From Rhizobium sp. WYCCWR10014 (GTDB lineage Bacteria; Pseudomonadota; Alphaproteobacteria; Rhizobiales; Rhizobiaceae), in contig NZ_LXFU01000045.1 in NCBI RefSeq assembly GCF_001657485.1, positions 174,962-238,961 on the forward strand: a stretch of DNA of 64,000 nucleotides, in the 5' to 3' direction. How positions within the stretch are numbered: the first letter of the stretch is position 1; each line of letters starts with the position of its first letter. Position numbers and translations under genes: made by a program. The notes below the pieces were generated by a model. It ran no database searches, had not been told where the DNA came from, and saw only the letters and a list, made by a program, of their open reading frames with translations. Below, piece after piece: positions 7,515 through 16,167 of this stretch.

Positions 7515-8822
7515 CTAGTAGGTCGCCCTCGCCTGCGCCGAGAGCGCCGCCCCGCATAGGAAGAACAGCGTATAGTTCAGCACGATTCCGCCCGATAAAA
7601 ACGCTGCGCCGAACACCAGCAGATACATGCCGCCGATCGAAATCGCGCCGTCAGAGGTTTCCTGATCCTTGAGAACGCGCCAGAGCGGAAACACAAGCAC
7701 CAGACCCAGCAGAAGGACCGCGATGGCGCCGCCTTCATAGCCCGCCTCGAGTATCCAGTTGTGCGGATAGATCTCGCCCTCGCGCGGCGCAGGCAGCCAT
7801 CCAGGATAGACACCCGTCAGATCGAGTGAGTAAGATCCGAGACCGTGGCCGAAGGCGATGGCGGTCGGGCTTGAAACCCAGCCTTTAAAGGCGAAGCCGA
7901 AAAGCGTCTGTCGCGACCAGGTGCGATGGTCGTTGCCGTCTCCGGTATCGAATGCGCCAGCGGTATCATAGGGATTATGATCGTCCGTTTTCGGACGGAA
8001 GATTGCTCCCTGCTCGTATCGCTCCGTCTCCCCTTCCATGCGCTGGACGACGGCGAGATTGCGCGCGATCGGCGCATAGAAGACACCAACCAGGAGCGCA
8101 GCCGACAGGCCGAAGAACACGGCGGCATGCGCCAAGCCCTTAAGGCGGAACACGAGCGCCGTAAACACGACTGGCAGCAGCAGGAAGATAGTTCGCGACC
8201 CGAGCTCGGCAAGCAACAGCGTGACCGCCAGGCCGGCCACCAGCGCGATCGGAGCACGCGCCCTCGTCAGAAGCCAAACGAAGATCGGGATAGCGCCAAG
8301 CGCAATGCCATAGGCGACTAGCTGGTAATAGCTGTAATAGGGCGTCCTGCCAGGAATTTGCGGGATTCCCAGAATGTTGCGGAAGTCATCGCCTTGCCAC
8401 AAGGAGCCGAAACGGATCCACGCGACGGGCAAAGCGAGCGTCAACGCGCCGCCAGCGATCAGCGCCACTGCGACGACCCCCGCCGGCCTTTGTCCCGCCA
8501 GGATGCCGGCAGCGAAGAAGGGCAGCGCGGTAAGCAGGAACTGGACGAGATAGTGAATGTCGAATTCAGGCGCACGGAACACGAAGTAACCGGCCACGGT
8601 ATAACAACAGTAGAGGCCAAGAATTGCCGCCGGCAACAGTAGGCGCTGGTAGCCCCTGAAGGCCATCAGCGCGAGCGGCGCTGAAATGATGATCAATGCA
8701 ATCACCCAGAAGCGACTTCCGGAAAGCTGATACCATTTCAAAAAATAGAGATAGTTGAAAAAAACCAGTGTCGTTGCAGAAAGCGAGAACAATAATCCCG
8801 CCCTCATTCTAATGCCGTGCAT
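7515..8822 (-). CDS. O-antigen ligase/polymerase-like membrane protein
   Basis: About 435 residues with ten or more hydrophobic segments. The C-terminal part holds the WaaL/Wzy family pattern: PHNWILEAGYEGGA near residues 358-371, preceded by a long periplasmic loop with acidic and Asn-rich sequence. Proteins of this family polymerise O-antigen repeats or join them to lipid A-core in the periplasm. The start at ATG 8822 is preferred because GAGGGACGAG sits just before it; the longer upstream frame has no ribosome site and is not membrane-like. It is divergent from the acyltransferase gene across a 378-base gap and sits in a mobile element, so it probably changes host surface polysaccharide. 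Confidence 0.75.
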   Translation of the reverse strand: MHGIRMRAGLLFSLSATTLVFFNYLYFLKWYQLSGSRFWVIALIIISAPLALMAFRGYQRLLLPAAILGLYCCYTVAGYFVFRAPEFDIHYLVQFLLTALPFFAAGILAGQRPAGVVAVALIAGGALTLALPVAWIRFGSLWQGDDFRNILGIPQIPGRTPYYSYYQLVAYGIALGAIPIFVWLLTRARAPIALVAGLAVTLLLAELGSRTIFLLLPVVFTALVFRLKGLAHAAVFFGLSAALLVGVFYAPIARNLAVVQRMEGETERYEQGAIFRPKTDDHNPYDTAGAFDTGDGNDHRTWSRQTLFGFAFKGWVSSPTAIAFGHGLGSYSLDLTGVYPGWLPAPREGEIYPHNWILEAGYEGGAIAVLLLGLVLVFPLWRVLKDQETSDGAISIGGMYLLVFGAAFLSGGIVLNYTLFFLCGAALSAQARATY

Positions 8823-9200
8823 GTCTCGTCCCTCAGTTGCGGAACTAATCGCGCAACGTCGAGGCCTTGTCACCCCTAAATGAGCGAGCATTACATATTT
8901 TTTCAACTTGAACTTTAGAAGTCTGAAATATACCGCCGATCTGCTGATGAGCGCAGAACACCGGCGGTCAAAATGAAGAGTGCGATGATTTTGCAGCTCA
9001 TCCCGTCCGTCTCCGCTAACTAGAGGCATGTTCACTACAAGCCATCGCGTGAATCATCGGTTACCACAGCGAATTTACACGAAAGTGTGCCCTTCCAACC
9101 GATGGCACCTGTATAGAAACTCGTAATTAAGGTGTCCGGATTGTGGGATTTCTGGCAATCGTGTACGCACGTCGCGAACAGCTAGCTCTCTGGAACTGCA
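8823..9200. other. Divergent intergenic region of the polysaccharide cassette
   Basis: This 378-base gap separates the O-antigen gene from the MBOAT gene and should hold both promoters. The only structure seen is an inverted repeat ATCGGTT/AACCGAT (arms within 9055-9062 and 9097-9104) that encloses the small hairpin ACAC-gaaa-GTGT. No coding frame or RNA gene is recognised. Confidence 0.5.
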
Positions 9201-10610
9201 ATGAATTTCATTTCGCTTGAATACGCGACGCTATTTTGTATCGTGTTCGTGCTCTACTACCTATTTCCCCGGCTGCAGATCGCAATCCTTCTTTCAGCTA
9301 GCCTCTTCTTTTACGGCTGGTCACAACCAGTTGAGTTGCCGCTGCTGCTGGTCGTTTCAATGGCGTCAAGCACGGTCACGTATCTCATTCTTAAAGATAG
9401 ATATGAGTCGCAGCGCCTGATGGCCTATGGCATCACCTTGAACCTCCTCGTGTTGGGGTTCTTCAAATACAAGTTCCTGTTCATCGAACCACTAACCACC
9501 CGCGCTCCGGCCGGCTTGATGGAGAACTTGCTTTACGTCCCGCTCCCGATCGGGATCTCCTTCTATACCTTTCATTGCATAAGCTTGATTGGGGATGCCT
9601 ACAGGCAGCAATTCACAAAAGACGACCTCTCCGGAGGTTTGAACTTTTCGCGCTTCCTCCGCAACGGCCTCCTTTATCTGATCTTCTTTCCGCAGATCGT
9701 GGCGGGGCCCATCGTGAAAGCGCATCAGTTCATGCCTCAGATTGGCAAAAAGACGATCCAAGATGTGCCATTCGCAGAGGCAGTGAAGTGGATTATTTGG
9801 GGCCTCTTTTTCAAATCATTCGTAGCCGACAATCTTGCCCAATTCACTGTTTGGATGGATCAACCAGCAACGTTCCAGGGGCTTGGCCGGTACGACCTTC
9901 TCGCGCTGCTCTTCTGCTACAGTTATCAAATCTTCGCGGACTTCGCCGGCTATTCCGCTATCGCGATCGGATCTGCGGCATTGTTAGGCTATAGGCTGCC
10001 GATAAACTTCAATCGGCCGTACACAGCGCGTTCTTTTTCCGACTTCTGGCGAAGGTGGCACATCAGCCTGTCGAGTTTCTTGCGCGAATACCTCTATATT
10101 CCGCTCGGCGGAAATAGACGCGGCCCGATCCGAACATACGTCAACCTGTTTGTCACGATGGCACTTGGCGGCCTCTGGCATGGCGCAGCAATCTCATTCC
10201 TTCTCTGGGGCGTAGCTCATGGTTTGGCGTTGTGCGTCGAGCGGGCCTTTGCCCCGCTGGCTCGGAATCTTCCGTCGAAGGGTGTCGCGGCCGTTGCGTT
10301 GCAGATAGGGTACTCGGGGCTGATTTTCGCATTGGTCTCTTGGCTGTGGCTTTTTTTTAAGCTGCAGAACTTCGATCATGCCTGGCTCTACATCGACACA
10401 ATAATCAATGCGTCAAGAGACCTCACGTTCGACGGGGATCAATATGCTCTAATTGCGATTTATGCCGCGCCCGTCATGTTCGCCCATCTCATACCAAAGC
10501 GGATAAGCGAGAAGAACAGCATGCTCATGGCAACTTGCTACGCCGCCATGCTGACGTTATCGATCTTCGACAAAGGCCCAACGGATGCCTTCATCTACTT
10601 CCAATTCTGA
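9201..10610 (+). CDS. MBOAT-family membrane O-acyltransferase (AlgI-like)
   Basis: This 469-residue multi-span protein has the AlgI signature. The block DFWRRWHISLSSFLREYLYI spans residues 281-300 and is followed by PLGGNR. The conserved GLWHGA has its catalytic-type His at 327. Segments such as LFFYGWSQP (35-43) and FFPQIVAGPIV (162-172) match the family. Such enzymes move acyl groups (usually acetyl) across the membrane onto extracytoplasmic polysaccharides. The next gene overlaps by 26 bases and encodes an SGNH-like partner, the usual arrangement of AlgI with AlgJ/AlgX-type acetyltransferases. Its presence in an integrated element suggests phage-borne modification of surface sugar. Confidence 0.88.
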   Translation: MNFISLEYATLFCIVFVLYYLFPRLQIAILLSASLFFYGWSQPVELPLLLVVSMASSTVTYLILKDRYESQRLMAYGITLNLLVLGFFKYKFLFIEPLTTRAPAGLMENLLYVPLPIGISFYTFHCISLIGDAYRQQFTKDDLSGGLNFSRFLRNGLLYLIFFPQIVAGPIVKAHQFMPQIGKKTIQDVPFAEAVKWIIWGLFFKSFVADNLAQFTVWMDQPATFQGLGRYDLLALLFCYSYQIFADFAGYSAIAIGSAALLGYRLPINFNRPYTARSFSDFWRRWHISLSSFLREYLYIPLGGNRRGPIRTYVNLFVTMALGGLWHGAAISFLLWGVAHGLALCVERAFAPLARNLPSKGVAAVALQIGYSGLIFALVSWLWLFFKLQNFDHAWLYIDTIINASRDLTFDGDQYALIAIYAAPVMFAHLIPKRISEKNSMLMATCYAAMLTLSIFDKGPTDAFIYFQF

Positions 10611-11550
10611 GGCGGCCGCCGCGCGCCGCCGGCAATACGATGAGCGTCTAATCTCGATGGAGCGCAGCCCACGTGATTGGAAATTCCTCACTGTAATCGG
10701 CGCAACCGCCTTGGCTCTCTTCGGGCTGTGGAACGTGGCGATACCCCATCTCCCGAGACACCCTCCAACTCTCAATCAGTCCGAAGACAACCGGCATATC
10801 ATTTTAGACTTCGCACGAGACAAAACGTCTTCGTTGACGCTCGCCGGCACCTCCCTCATTTACAGATTGGCGCCTTCCCTATTCAATGAGGAAATAGCCA
10901 ATATAGCTCTTCCTGGGCAATCGCCTGTGTCCAGTGCCAACATCGCCTTGCAAAAACAGCCCACGACATTGGTCATTGAGGTCAATATCCTAGATCGGCC
11001 GCGTGACCTTGCAATTGAGCAAGTTGCCCAACGAGCAATTTCACCGCCACTTGGTCTTGCGGCGTTGAGTTTTGCTAATACTCCTGCTCGTGCAACTGTA
11101 TCCAGCCTATACCGCCTCGACGCAAAAGCGGATAAACGAGACGCGGCGTCAGCCAATGCGGCACGAAAACTTCTCAGTCAATCACCGGAGCCCTTGAGGT
11201 ACACGGAAACAGTCTCCTCCGCCGCTAAAGCGTTGGATGCTCGGCCCGTTACCGGCACCATCAGTCAATCCGCACAAGAACTGCGTGCGATTGCAGATCA
11301 GGTGGAAGCCAAAGGCGGTAGAGCCTACTATCTGTATATGCCGATGCACCCCCTGCTCGCCGCGACTGATTATGAAGCGCGAAGCAGGCGCGCGATGACC
11401 GTGGCGGATCCAAAATTTGGGAGCCGACTGCTCAGCATTGATTGGAATGACGAAATCCGATGGGAGCCGGACGGTGGCCATTTGGACGCAAGGTCAGCTT
11501 TGATTGTCGCGCGACAACTTGAAGAAGCTATTGCGACGAAAAGCCAATAA
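10585..11550 (+). CDS. AlgJ/DltD-like SGNH-fold acyl-transfer partner
   Basis: The 321-residue protein has an N-terminal membrane anchor (about 33-52, FLTVIGATALALFGLWNVAI) and a periplasmic domain. The likely Ser nucleophile is S90 in LAGTSLIYRL, and D296-G-G-H299 matches the D-x-x-H motif of SGNH hydrolases. Proteins of this kind take the acyl group delivered by an MBOAT partner and place it on a polysaccharide. It overlaps the MBOAT gene by 26 bases; an alternative start at 10657 would begin right before the anchor. It is shorter than most DltD proteins, so AlgJ-like is the better guess. Confidence 0.7.
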   Translation: MPSSTSNSEAAAARRRQYDERLISMERSPRDWKFLTVIGATALALFGLWNVAIPHLPRHPPTLNQSEDNRHIILDFARDKTSSLTLAGTSLIYRLAPSLFNEEIANIALPGQSPVSSANIALQKQPTTLVIEVNILDRPRDLAIEQVAQRAISPPLGLAALSFANTPARATVSSLYRLDAKADKRDAASANAARKLLSQSPEPLRYTETVSSAAKALDARPVTGTISQSAQELRAIADQVEAKGGRAYYLYMPMHPLLAATDYEARSRRAMTVADPKFGSRLLSIDWNDEIRWEPDGGHLDARSALIVARQLEEAIATKSQ

Positions 11551-11674
11551 CTTGGCTATTTCCAAGCAGTCTCGCTCGCGTGGGCAACGATAGCGCTGCC
11601 GAACATTGCCGAGCATTTCCAATTCCGCCCCCCGGGAACTGTGAGATACTTCATTGCAAAATATGGAGCTTCTC

Positions 11675-11911
11675 ATGAGCAGCAAAGAGTCGCGGAATTC
11701 GCGAGAGACAAAGGCCTTCATCATGCTTCGCGGCGCGATGGTGATGATCAGCTTTCGAGAAAGCCTCTTCGACGCAGCGAACCGCGCAGGAATGACGCCG
11801 AATGAGTTTTGCCTTCAGGCAGCGGCGGAAAAGCTCAGAGCATCGGGTCGACAGTTTGCCGGCGTCTTTGCCCCTGGCGACACAGACATGCATAGAGGCG
11901 GGGCAAACTAA
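11675..11911 (+). CDS. Small helical protein, 78 aa, unknown
   Basis: The start ATG 11675 has GGAG at good spacing; the TTG at 11654 would add seven residues and is less likely. The product reads as a hydrophilic N-terminus followed by MLRGAMVMISFRESLFDAANRAGMTPNEFCLQAAAEKLR, which could be a short HTH or RHH-like fold. It ends one base before the tail-fibre start, so it is part of the same rightward unit. Confidence 0.5.
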   Translation: MSSKESRNSRETKAFIMLRGAMVMISFRESLFDAANRAGMTPNEFCLQAAAEKLRASGRQFAGVFAPGDTDMHRGGAN

Positions 11912-11912
11912 G

Positions 11913-12863
11913 ATGGCAAGAAACACATTCCTGTCTTGGTCAACAACCGCTGCCGCGAACACCGATGTCGGCGGCGTCTTTATCGGCGAGGGATGCCCGC
12001 CGAGCAACATGAACGACTCTGACCGCACCATAATGGCCATTCTGCGCCGCGACCTCGACAACGGCCTAGTCTACTCGGCGAAGGCTGGTGCATATACGGC
12101 TGTAGCGGACGACAATAACGGCGCCATTCGCTTCACAGCCACTGCAACGCTATCCCTGACTGCTGCCGCCACGCTTGGCGCCGATTGGCACGTTACCGTC
12201 ATTGCCAGTGGTGGAGATGTAACGATCGACCCGAACGGCGCAGAAACGATCGACGGGGCGGCGACTCTCGTGATTCCGGATGGCGGCTCGGCGGAAGTGT
12301 TTTGCGGTGGCTCGGCATTCTATACGGATGGCCTCGCACAACTTCGCGCTCTTGTTACGCTAATGAGCGATGGATGGGGCGCTTTCCCTATCGGTGTTCC
12401 TGTTCCCGTAATGACACATAAGGGCGTTTCTTCTCCGCCCACGAATAAAAGCTACCGATACGTCAAACTCACCGCCGCGGACGCCTACAATACCGGCTTC
12501 ATCACAAGCGAAAGCGTCTCAGGAACCGCCCCGTTGCTGATCGCAACAGGCATCGTTTCGCTGGCCGGAAGCCCGCTTGACGGACAGACGATCAATCTTT
12601 GGAACTCGGAAGGCCGGATTCCGCGCGCTGGTTCAAGCGCCGGCACCCTTCAGAATGATGCTTTCCAGGACCATGGGCATCCTATCGTTGGCTCCGATGG
12701 GACGGGCGGCGGCGTGGCAGTCATCAATGGCGCCGGCGGCGGGTTCTCACCGAACAACAAGACGAGCGCCGCCACGACGGCCACGACGGGCGGCACGCCC
12801 CGCACCGCCAACGAAACGCGGATGAAGAATGAAGCGGTTACCTACTATATGAGGATCAAGTAA
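11913..12863 (+). CDS. Phage tail-fibre-like protein
   Basis: The 316-residue protein begins right after the upstream stop. The middle is rich in beta-type repeats of Ala/Thr/Gly/Asp (residues about 60-150). The C-terminal region carries the pattern found in tail-collar and receptor-binding fibres: NLWNSEGRIPRAGS, then FQDHGHPIVGSDGT, glycine-rich GTGGGVAVINGAGGG, and a final ETRMKNEAVTYYMRIK. Such tips bind the host surface or LPS, and the DHxH segment may help trimer or metal binding. No tail tube, baseplate or capsid gene was recognised nearby, so this could be a leftover, a helper-supplied fibre or a tip-exchange gene. A small partner gene follows by one base. Confidence 0.78.
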   Translation: MARNTFLSWSTTAAANTDVGGVFIGEGCPPSNMNDSDRTIMAILRRDLDNGLVYSAKAGAYTAVADDNNGAIRFTATATLSLTAAATLGADWHVTVIASGGDVTIDPNGAETIDGAATLVIPDGGSAEVFCGGSAFYTDGLAQLRALVTLMSDGWGAFPIGVPVPVMTHKGVSSPPTNKSYRYVKLTAADAYNTGFITSESVSGTAPLLIATGIVSLAGSPLDGQTINLWNSEGRIPRAGSSAGTLQNDAFQDHGHPIVGSDGTGGGVAVINGAGGGFSPNNKTSAATTATTGGTPRTANETRMKNEAVTYYMRIK

Positions 12864-12864
12864 A

Positions 12865-13068
12865 ATGCCTTACGCGGTTGGCTTGGATTGTGTTGGCACT
12901 GATAACCCCATCATTGTCGAGGGCGTCCCGGTAGAGGGCGATTACCTCGAAATCTCGTGGGACGATTATACGGCCGCCATTAACTGCCTAGTGAACGGTC
13001 TTCACGTCTGTGTGGTCAACGGCGTGTTCGTTCTCGATTATGAAATACCGCCCGAGGATAGCCCGTGA
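12865..13068 (+). CDS. Small tail-fibre-associated protein, 67 aa
   Basis: The ATG at 12865 follows the fibre stop by one base, and the next gene overlaps it by GTGA. The product is acidic (PVEGDYLEISWDDYTAAINCLVNGLHV...), mixed beta/alpha. Small acidic proteins placed directly after a tail-fibre gene are often fibre-assembly chaperones; this one has no clear match, so the role is inferred from position. Confidence 0.55.
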   Translation: MPYAVGLDCVGTDNPIIVEGVPVEGDYLEISWDDYTAAINCLVNGLHVCVVNGVFVLDYEIPPEDSP

Positions 13069-13568
13069 CGCTGCGCTACCTCTCATATTGGCCGGCAAAC
13101 CTGACCCTCGTGCTGCTCTCATGGCTTCTTTCGCCTCTGCTGGCTGCGCTCTCGCTGCTTACCGGGCCGAAGCTTCCCGGCTTCCTGCAATGGTTCTCGA
13201 CCACGGATGCAGATCTTGACGGCGGTATTACCCAGAACGTGGCGGGCTACAAGGCTGGCCTGAAAGCGTGGCGGCTCTGGTGGCAGCGTACGTGCTGGAT
13301 CTGCCGCAACCCCGCTCACGGCTGGCAATCCGAACTGTTGGGCATGCCTGCGGCTGGCAGCATCATCGTCCGCCAGGCGATCAGCGAGACCCCTAAAAAT
13401 CAGTGGTACGTCATGGAGACGGCGAGGGGTGTCCGGTTCTTCTGCTTCAAGCGCGATCAACCGCTGTTCGGCGGCTTTTACCTCAAGATATGGCTCGGCT
13501 GGGTCAACAAGGCCTATGACGACCGGAATCATCACTACGCATTTCAGATCGCCCCCAAGCGGGCATAA
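13065..13568 (+). CDS. Phage-type membrane-anchored protein (DUF7338-like)
   Basis: The GTG start overlaps the upstream stop (GTGA). One or two N-terminal hydrophobic segments (YWPANLTLVLLSWLLSPLLA, residues about 8-27, and LSLLTG) are followed by a soluble region with Trp/Cys-rich sequence (RLWWQRTCWICRNPAHGW) and a C-terminal FLKIWLGWVNK-like segment. Similar small phage proteins begin with RYLxYWPANL and are of unknown role. It belongs to the same rightward unit as the tail fibre. Confidence 0.65.
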   Translation: MTLRYLSYWPANLTLVLLSWLLSPLLAALSLLTGPKLPGFLQWFSTTDADLDGGITQNVAGYKAGLKAWRLWWQRTCWICRNPAHGWQSELLGMPAAGSIIVRQAISETPKNQWYVMETARGVRFFCFKRDQPLFGGFYLKIWLGWVNKAYDDRNHHYAFQIAPKRA

Positions 13569-13586
13569 CTTCAGAGGCATTCGTCC

Positions 13587-14174
13587 ATGGGGAAATCCTT
13601 GAGCAACGTGACGCCCCTAAAGCCGGCAGAGACGATGCCAGCAGAGAGCGCCAAAGCGCCTTCGGACGTCTTGGAGGCAGAACTTCGACAGATCGGCAAG
13701 CGCGGCGCCGTGAAGCACGATCAGGGCGTGCTCACTATCGAGCATCCCACATGGATGAAGTCGGTAGGGACCGACTACGTCCGCTTATCGGAGGTCATTG
13801 CCGAACAACTGGTCATCCTGGCGGCGTCAAGTCAAGGCAAGGTCGACCAGAGCGAGCTTACGCTGCTCACCGAGATGGTTATGGGGATGGCGCCGAAAGA
13901 CCACGTGGAGATGATGCTTGCGACGCAAATGGCCGCTGTTCATCTGATGTCGATGCAGATGGCCACAAGGCTGCGCCGGGAAACCGTCATTCAAAAATAT
14001 GACCTGTACGCTCGCCAAACCAACCAGCTCATGCGCACGTTCGCAGCGCAGGCGGAGTGCCTGAAGCGGTATCGTACCGGCGGGAAGCAGGTGGTTAAGG
14101 TCAAGCACGTGCACGTTCACGAGGGCGCCCAAGCCATCGTCGGCAACGTCACCAAGGGGGGTGGGGGTGAGTAA
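13587..14174 (+). CDS. Unrecognised phage-type protein, 195 aa
   Basis: A hydrophilic N-terminal region is followed by a helical core (VILAASSQGKVDQSELTLLTEMVMGMAPKDHVEMM, about 77-113) with a Met-rich stretch HLMSMQMATRL and a basic helix (KYDLYARQTNQLMRTFAAQAECLKRY). The C-terminus is a His/Lys/Gly tail (KVKHVHVHEGAQ). The gene resembles hypothetical proteins found beside the HGAR-type zinc-like gene in rhizobial prophages. The start has GAGGCATTCGTCC upstream; no enzymatic motif is seen. Confidence 0.65.
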   Translation: MGKSLSNVTPLKPAETMPAESAKAPSDVLEAELRQIGKRGAVKHDQGVLTIEHPTWMKSVGTDYVRLSEVIAEQLVILAASSQGKVDQSELTLLTEMVMGMAPKDHVEMMLATQMAAVHLMSMQMATRLRRETVIQKYDLYARQTNQLMRTFAAQAECLKRYRTGGKQVVKVKHVHVHEGAQAIVGNVTKGGGGE

Positions 14175-14472
14175 AGAAACCGACGCAATGACATGTACCC
14201 ACTCGCGCACCGATCGGCTCAATGCGGCTCCTCGCTGCCATGCCAAATCCAAGCGCTCGGGCTTCCAATGCCAGGCGCCGGCCGTCCGCGGTAAGAAGGT
14301 CTGCCGGATACACGGTGCGCGCGCCGGGGCTCCTACGGGCGAGCGCAATGGCAATTACCGTCACGGCGCGAACACGAACGAGGCGCGGGCCTTAGCTGCA
14401 CAGGCTCGCATCCTGAAGGGGATTTCTCGAGACTTCTTATCGGTGCTCTCGGATGCGATGGCCGCCGATTGA
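14167..14472 (+). CDS. Small phage protein with CxxC/HGARxGAP-type motif
   Basis: The GTG start overlaps the upstream stop. Residues about 20-60 contain RCHAKSKRSGFQCQAPAVRG, then CRIHGARAGAPTGERNG, giving three conserved cysteines plus a histidine, a pattern of small zinc-binding proteins widespread in phages. The C-terminus is a helical Ala-rich tail. Such genes often sit near phage packaging genes, but no terminase was recognised here. GTG 14161 is an alternative start two codons upstream. Confidence 0.65.
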   Translation: MSKETDAMTCTHSRTDRLNAAPRCHAKSKRSGFQCQAPAVRGKKVCRIHGARAGAPTGERNGNYRHGANTNEARALAAQARILKGISRDFLSVLSDAMAAD

Positions 14473-14577
14473 TAACGGTCGATAACGGCTCTGTCTGCCT
14501 GATATTACAGGCAAGTGGGCTTCAGAGAGCAACGCAGGAGAGTGGCGCCTGTATGCGGTTAACATGGAATAAAGCGA

Positions 14578-15030
14578 CTACGGATGAATGACTGAACACT
14601 TGCCTCCTCCGACAAGTGGCGTGTTCTTGCCGCTTTGGTCATCTTCGATGTAGCCATGAGAATAAATTTCCACGTAGCGAAGTTTTTCAAGATCAATAAC
14701 CATTCCCCACGCCGGGCCTCCACAATACAGCCTCGATATTGCCTGACCGCTCGCGAGCTTATATCGCTCGCAAGTGAACATCTCAAAAGACTTTCCGAGT
14801 TCTTTTACTACGTATTTGTTAGGCTCTTGTGCTGTCGACGTAATTGCATATTGTGAGCCACCTGGATTGCTGAATTGTATCCCTCGCCAGCTCCCGTCAA
14901 GGAATTTTAGCCCACCTGCGACCTCTTGGACACAAAGTAGGGTTTCAGCATTCGCCGGGGAGTTGATGGCGACGCACAGGCTAAGCGCCAAGGCGATCGG
15001 CGCCCCGCAGGATAACAATGCCCTTCTCAT
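14578..15030 (-). CDS. Secreted hypothetical protein, 150 aa
   Basis: The start ATG 15030 follows GGAGAAGATTT and opens a clear signal peptide (RRALLSCGAPIALALSLCVA, cleavage after NSPANA near residue 28). The mature part has three Cys residues (LLCVQEV, FTCERYKL, LYCGGPAW) and a Gly-rich C-terminus; these could form disulfides. No family is recognised. It points away from the tail unit and is convergent with it at about 14,500. Confidence 0.6.
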   Translation of the reverse strand: MRRALLSCGAPIALALSLCVAINSPANAETLLCVQEVAGGLKFLDGSWRGIQFSNPGGSQYAITSTAQEPNKYVVKELGKSFEMFTCERYKLASGQAISRLYCGGPAWGMVIDLEKLRYVEIYSHGYIEDDQSGKNTPLVGGGKCSVIHP

Positions 15031-15132
15031 AAATCTTCTCCATGTCCAATGAAAGCTAGAAGCTGCGAGTCGCGACATCGCGTCTTCATTCAGCTCAAAC
15101 TAGGGTCGATGCGGATTACCCATTCAAAGCCG

Positions 15133-15453
15133 TTACCCACCACTCGCGCGCCGATTGAAGGCCTCTACTGCGCCATTATAGTCTGACGTGGCACTTTGAT
15201 TGTCGTTGCGCGCCTTTTCCAGCGCCTCTTCCGCTTCATCGCTGTTGCAACGCATGAAACGCTCGACATCGTCCTTAAACGATTCCATTTCTCGTTTGCA
15301 GCGAGTGAAATCCCACTCGTCATCAAATCCGCCATACCCACTTGCGCAGGATGGCGCACTAGGCTCGGAACAGTAGGCAGATGCGTCGGACGATGAGAAT
15401 GCAATGAGCATTCCAAGTAAGGCGGCTGACGCGACATTGGGAAAATTTCGCAT
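15133..15453 (-). CDS. Secreted Cys-containing hypothetical protein, 106 aa
   Basis: The start is the ATG that shares its first base with the upstream stop (TAATG), following GGGAGG. The N-terminus is a signal peptide ending near SSSDASA (residues about 5-26); the mature part begins YCSEPSAPSCASGYGGFDDEWDF and ends in a helical charged tail (EAEEALEKARNDNQSAT). It is translationally coupled to the lipoprotein gene. Role unknown. Confidence 0.6.
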   Translation of the reverse strand: MRNFPNVASAALLGMLIAFSSSDASAYCSEPSAPSCASGYGGFDDEWDFTRCKREMESFKDDVERFMRCNSDEAEEALEKARNDNQSATSDYNGAVEAFNRRASGG

Positions 15454-15875
15454 TACCAACCTCCCGGGCGAGACATCGCGCTTCGGTTCCCGCAAAGGCT
15501 GCCATCCGCCGCGCGGTCGTAATAGGAATAGCAGTTCCCGGGATAGCGACGAGAAGGCGCGTAGCCGCCCCCACAGTTGTTGTTGGCGCAGACCGCCACT
15601 GCCGTACCAACAAGCGCTATCGCAGCGAGCGCTACGGCCGCCTGATTTTGTTGCTGGACCATCTGGTAGCACTCCTGCGGAGCGATTCCCCGTCGGGCTA
15701 CCTCCCCCAACAGGCCCTGGTAGAAGGCCGGATCTTGCGTCTCCACCAGAGCACGGCACAACGCAGCTTTGCTGACGGCCTCCGGCTTCTTGTAAAAGTC
15801 CGCTTGCGTTGTCGTGCAGCTCGCAAGCACGAGCGAAATCGCCACGGCGCCGAAGCGCCGAGCCATAAGGTACAT
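15453..15875 (-). CDS. Lipoprotein, hypothetical, 140 aa
   Basis: The start ATG 15875 (or 15866 three codons later) opens a short signal sequence with lipobox LASC and Cys at residue 19, so the protein should be a lipid-anchored envelope protein. The mature part is helical (SKAALCRALVETQDPAFYQGLLGEVARRGI) with a hydrophobic middle helix (AAVALAAIALVGTAVAVCA) and a Gly/Tyr-rich C-terminus. It lies first in a leftward pair with the secreted protein downstream. Envelope proteins on prophages often cause superinfection exclusion, but nothing here proves that. Confidence 0.62.
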   Translation of the reverse strand: MYLMARRFGAVAISLVLASCTTTQADFYKKPEAVSKAALCRALVETQDPAFYQGLLGEVARRGIAPQECYQMVQQQNQAAVALAAIALVGTAVAVCANNNCGGGYAPSRRYPGNCYSYYDRAADGSLCGNRSAMSRPGGW

Positions 15876-16167
15876 TTTCACAGATAACCCCTCAGTTGCC
15901 CAAGGGAAGCATCGCAGAATTCTGCACCACGTCAAATTGTATATTAATGTATCATTAACGCAGCTTTAGGATGTACGCCTCAAAGAGGCCGCGTTGGCAA
16001 ACAGATAAGCCGTTTTCCACTGTTTGCGCCATTGCTGATCACCCTCTTGTGGATCTTAGGCATCACGAAACTCTTCGAAGAGGCCGGCTTCGGAATCCCG
16101 ATCGTTGTTCGCTACCAGAGTGGCTTCATAAGCGCGACCCGCTCGAAACCACTCCAGGAGATGAAAA

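Noticed and set aside
14496..14513. Small hairpin TGCCTG/CAGGCA after the 14167 gene
   Set aside because: Only six base pairs and no T-run; too weak to call a terminator.
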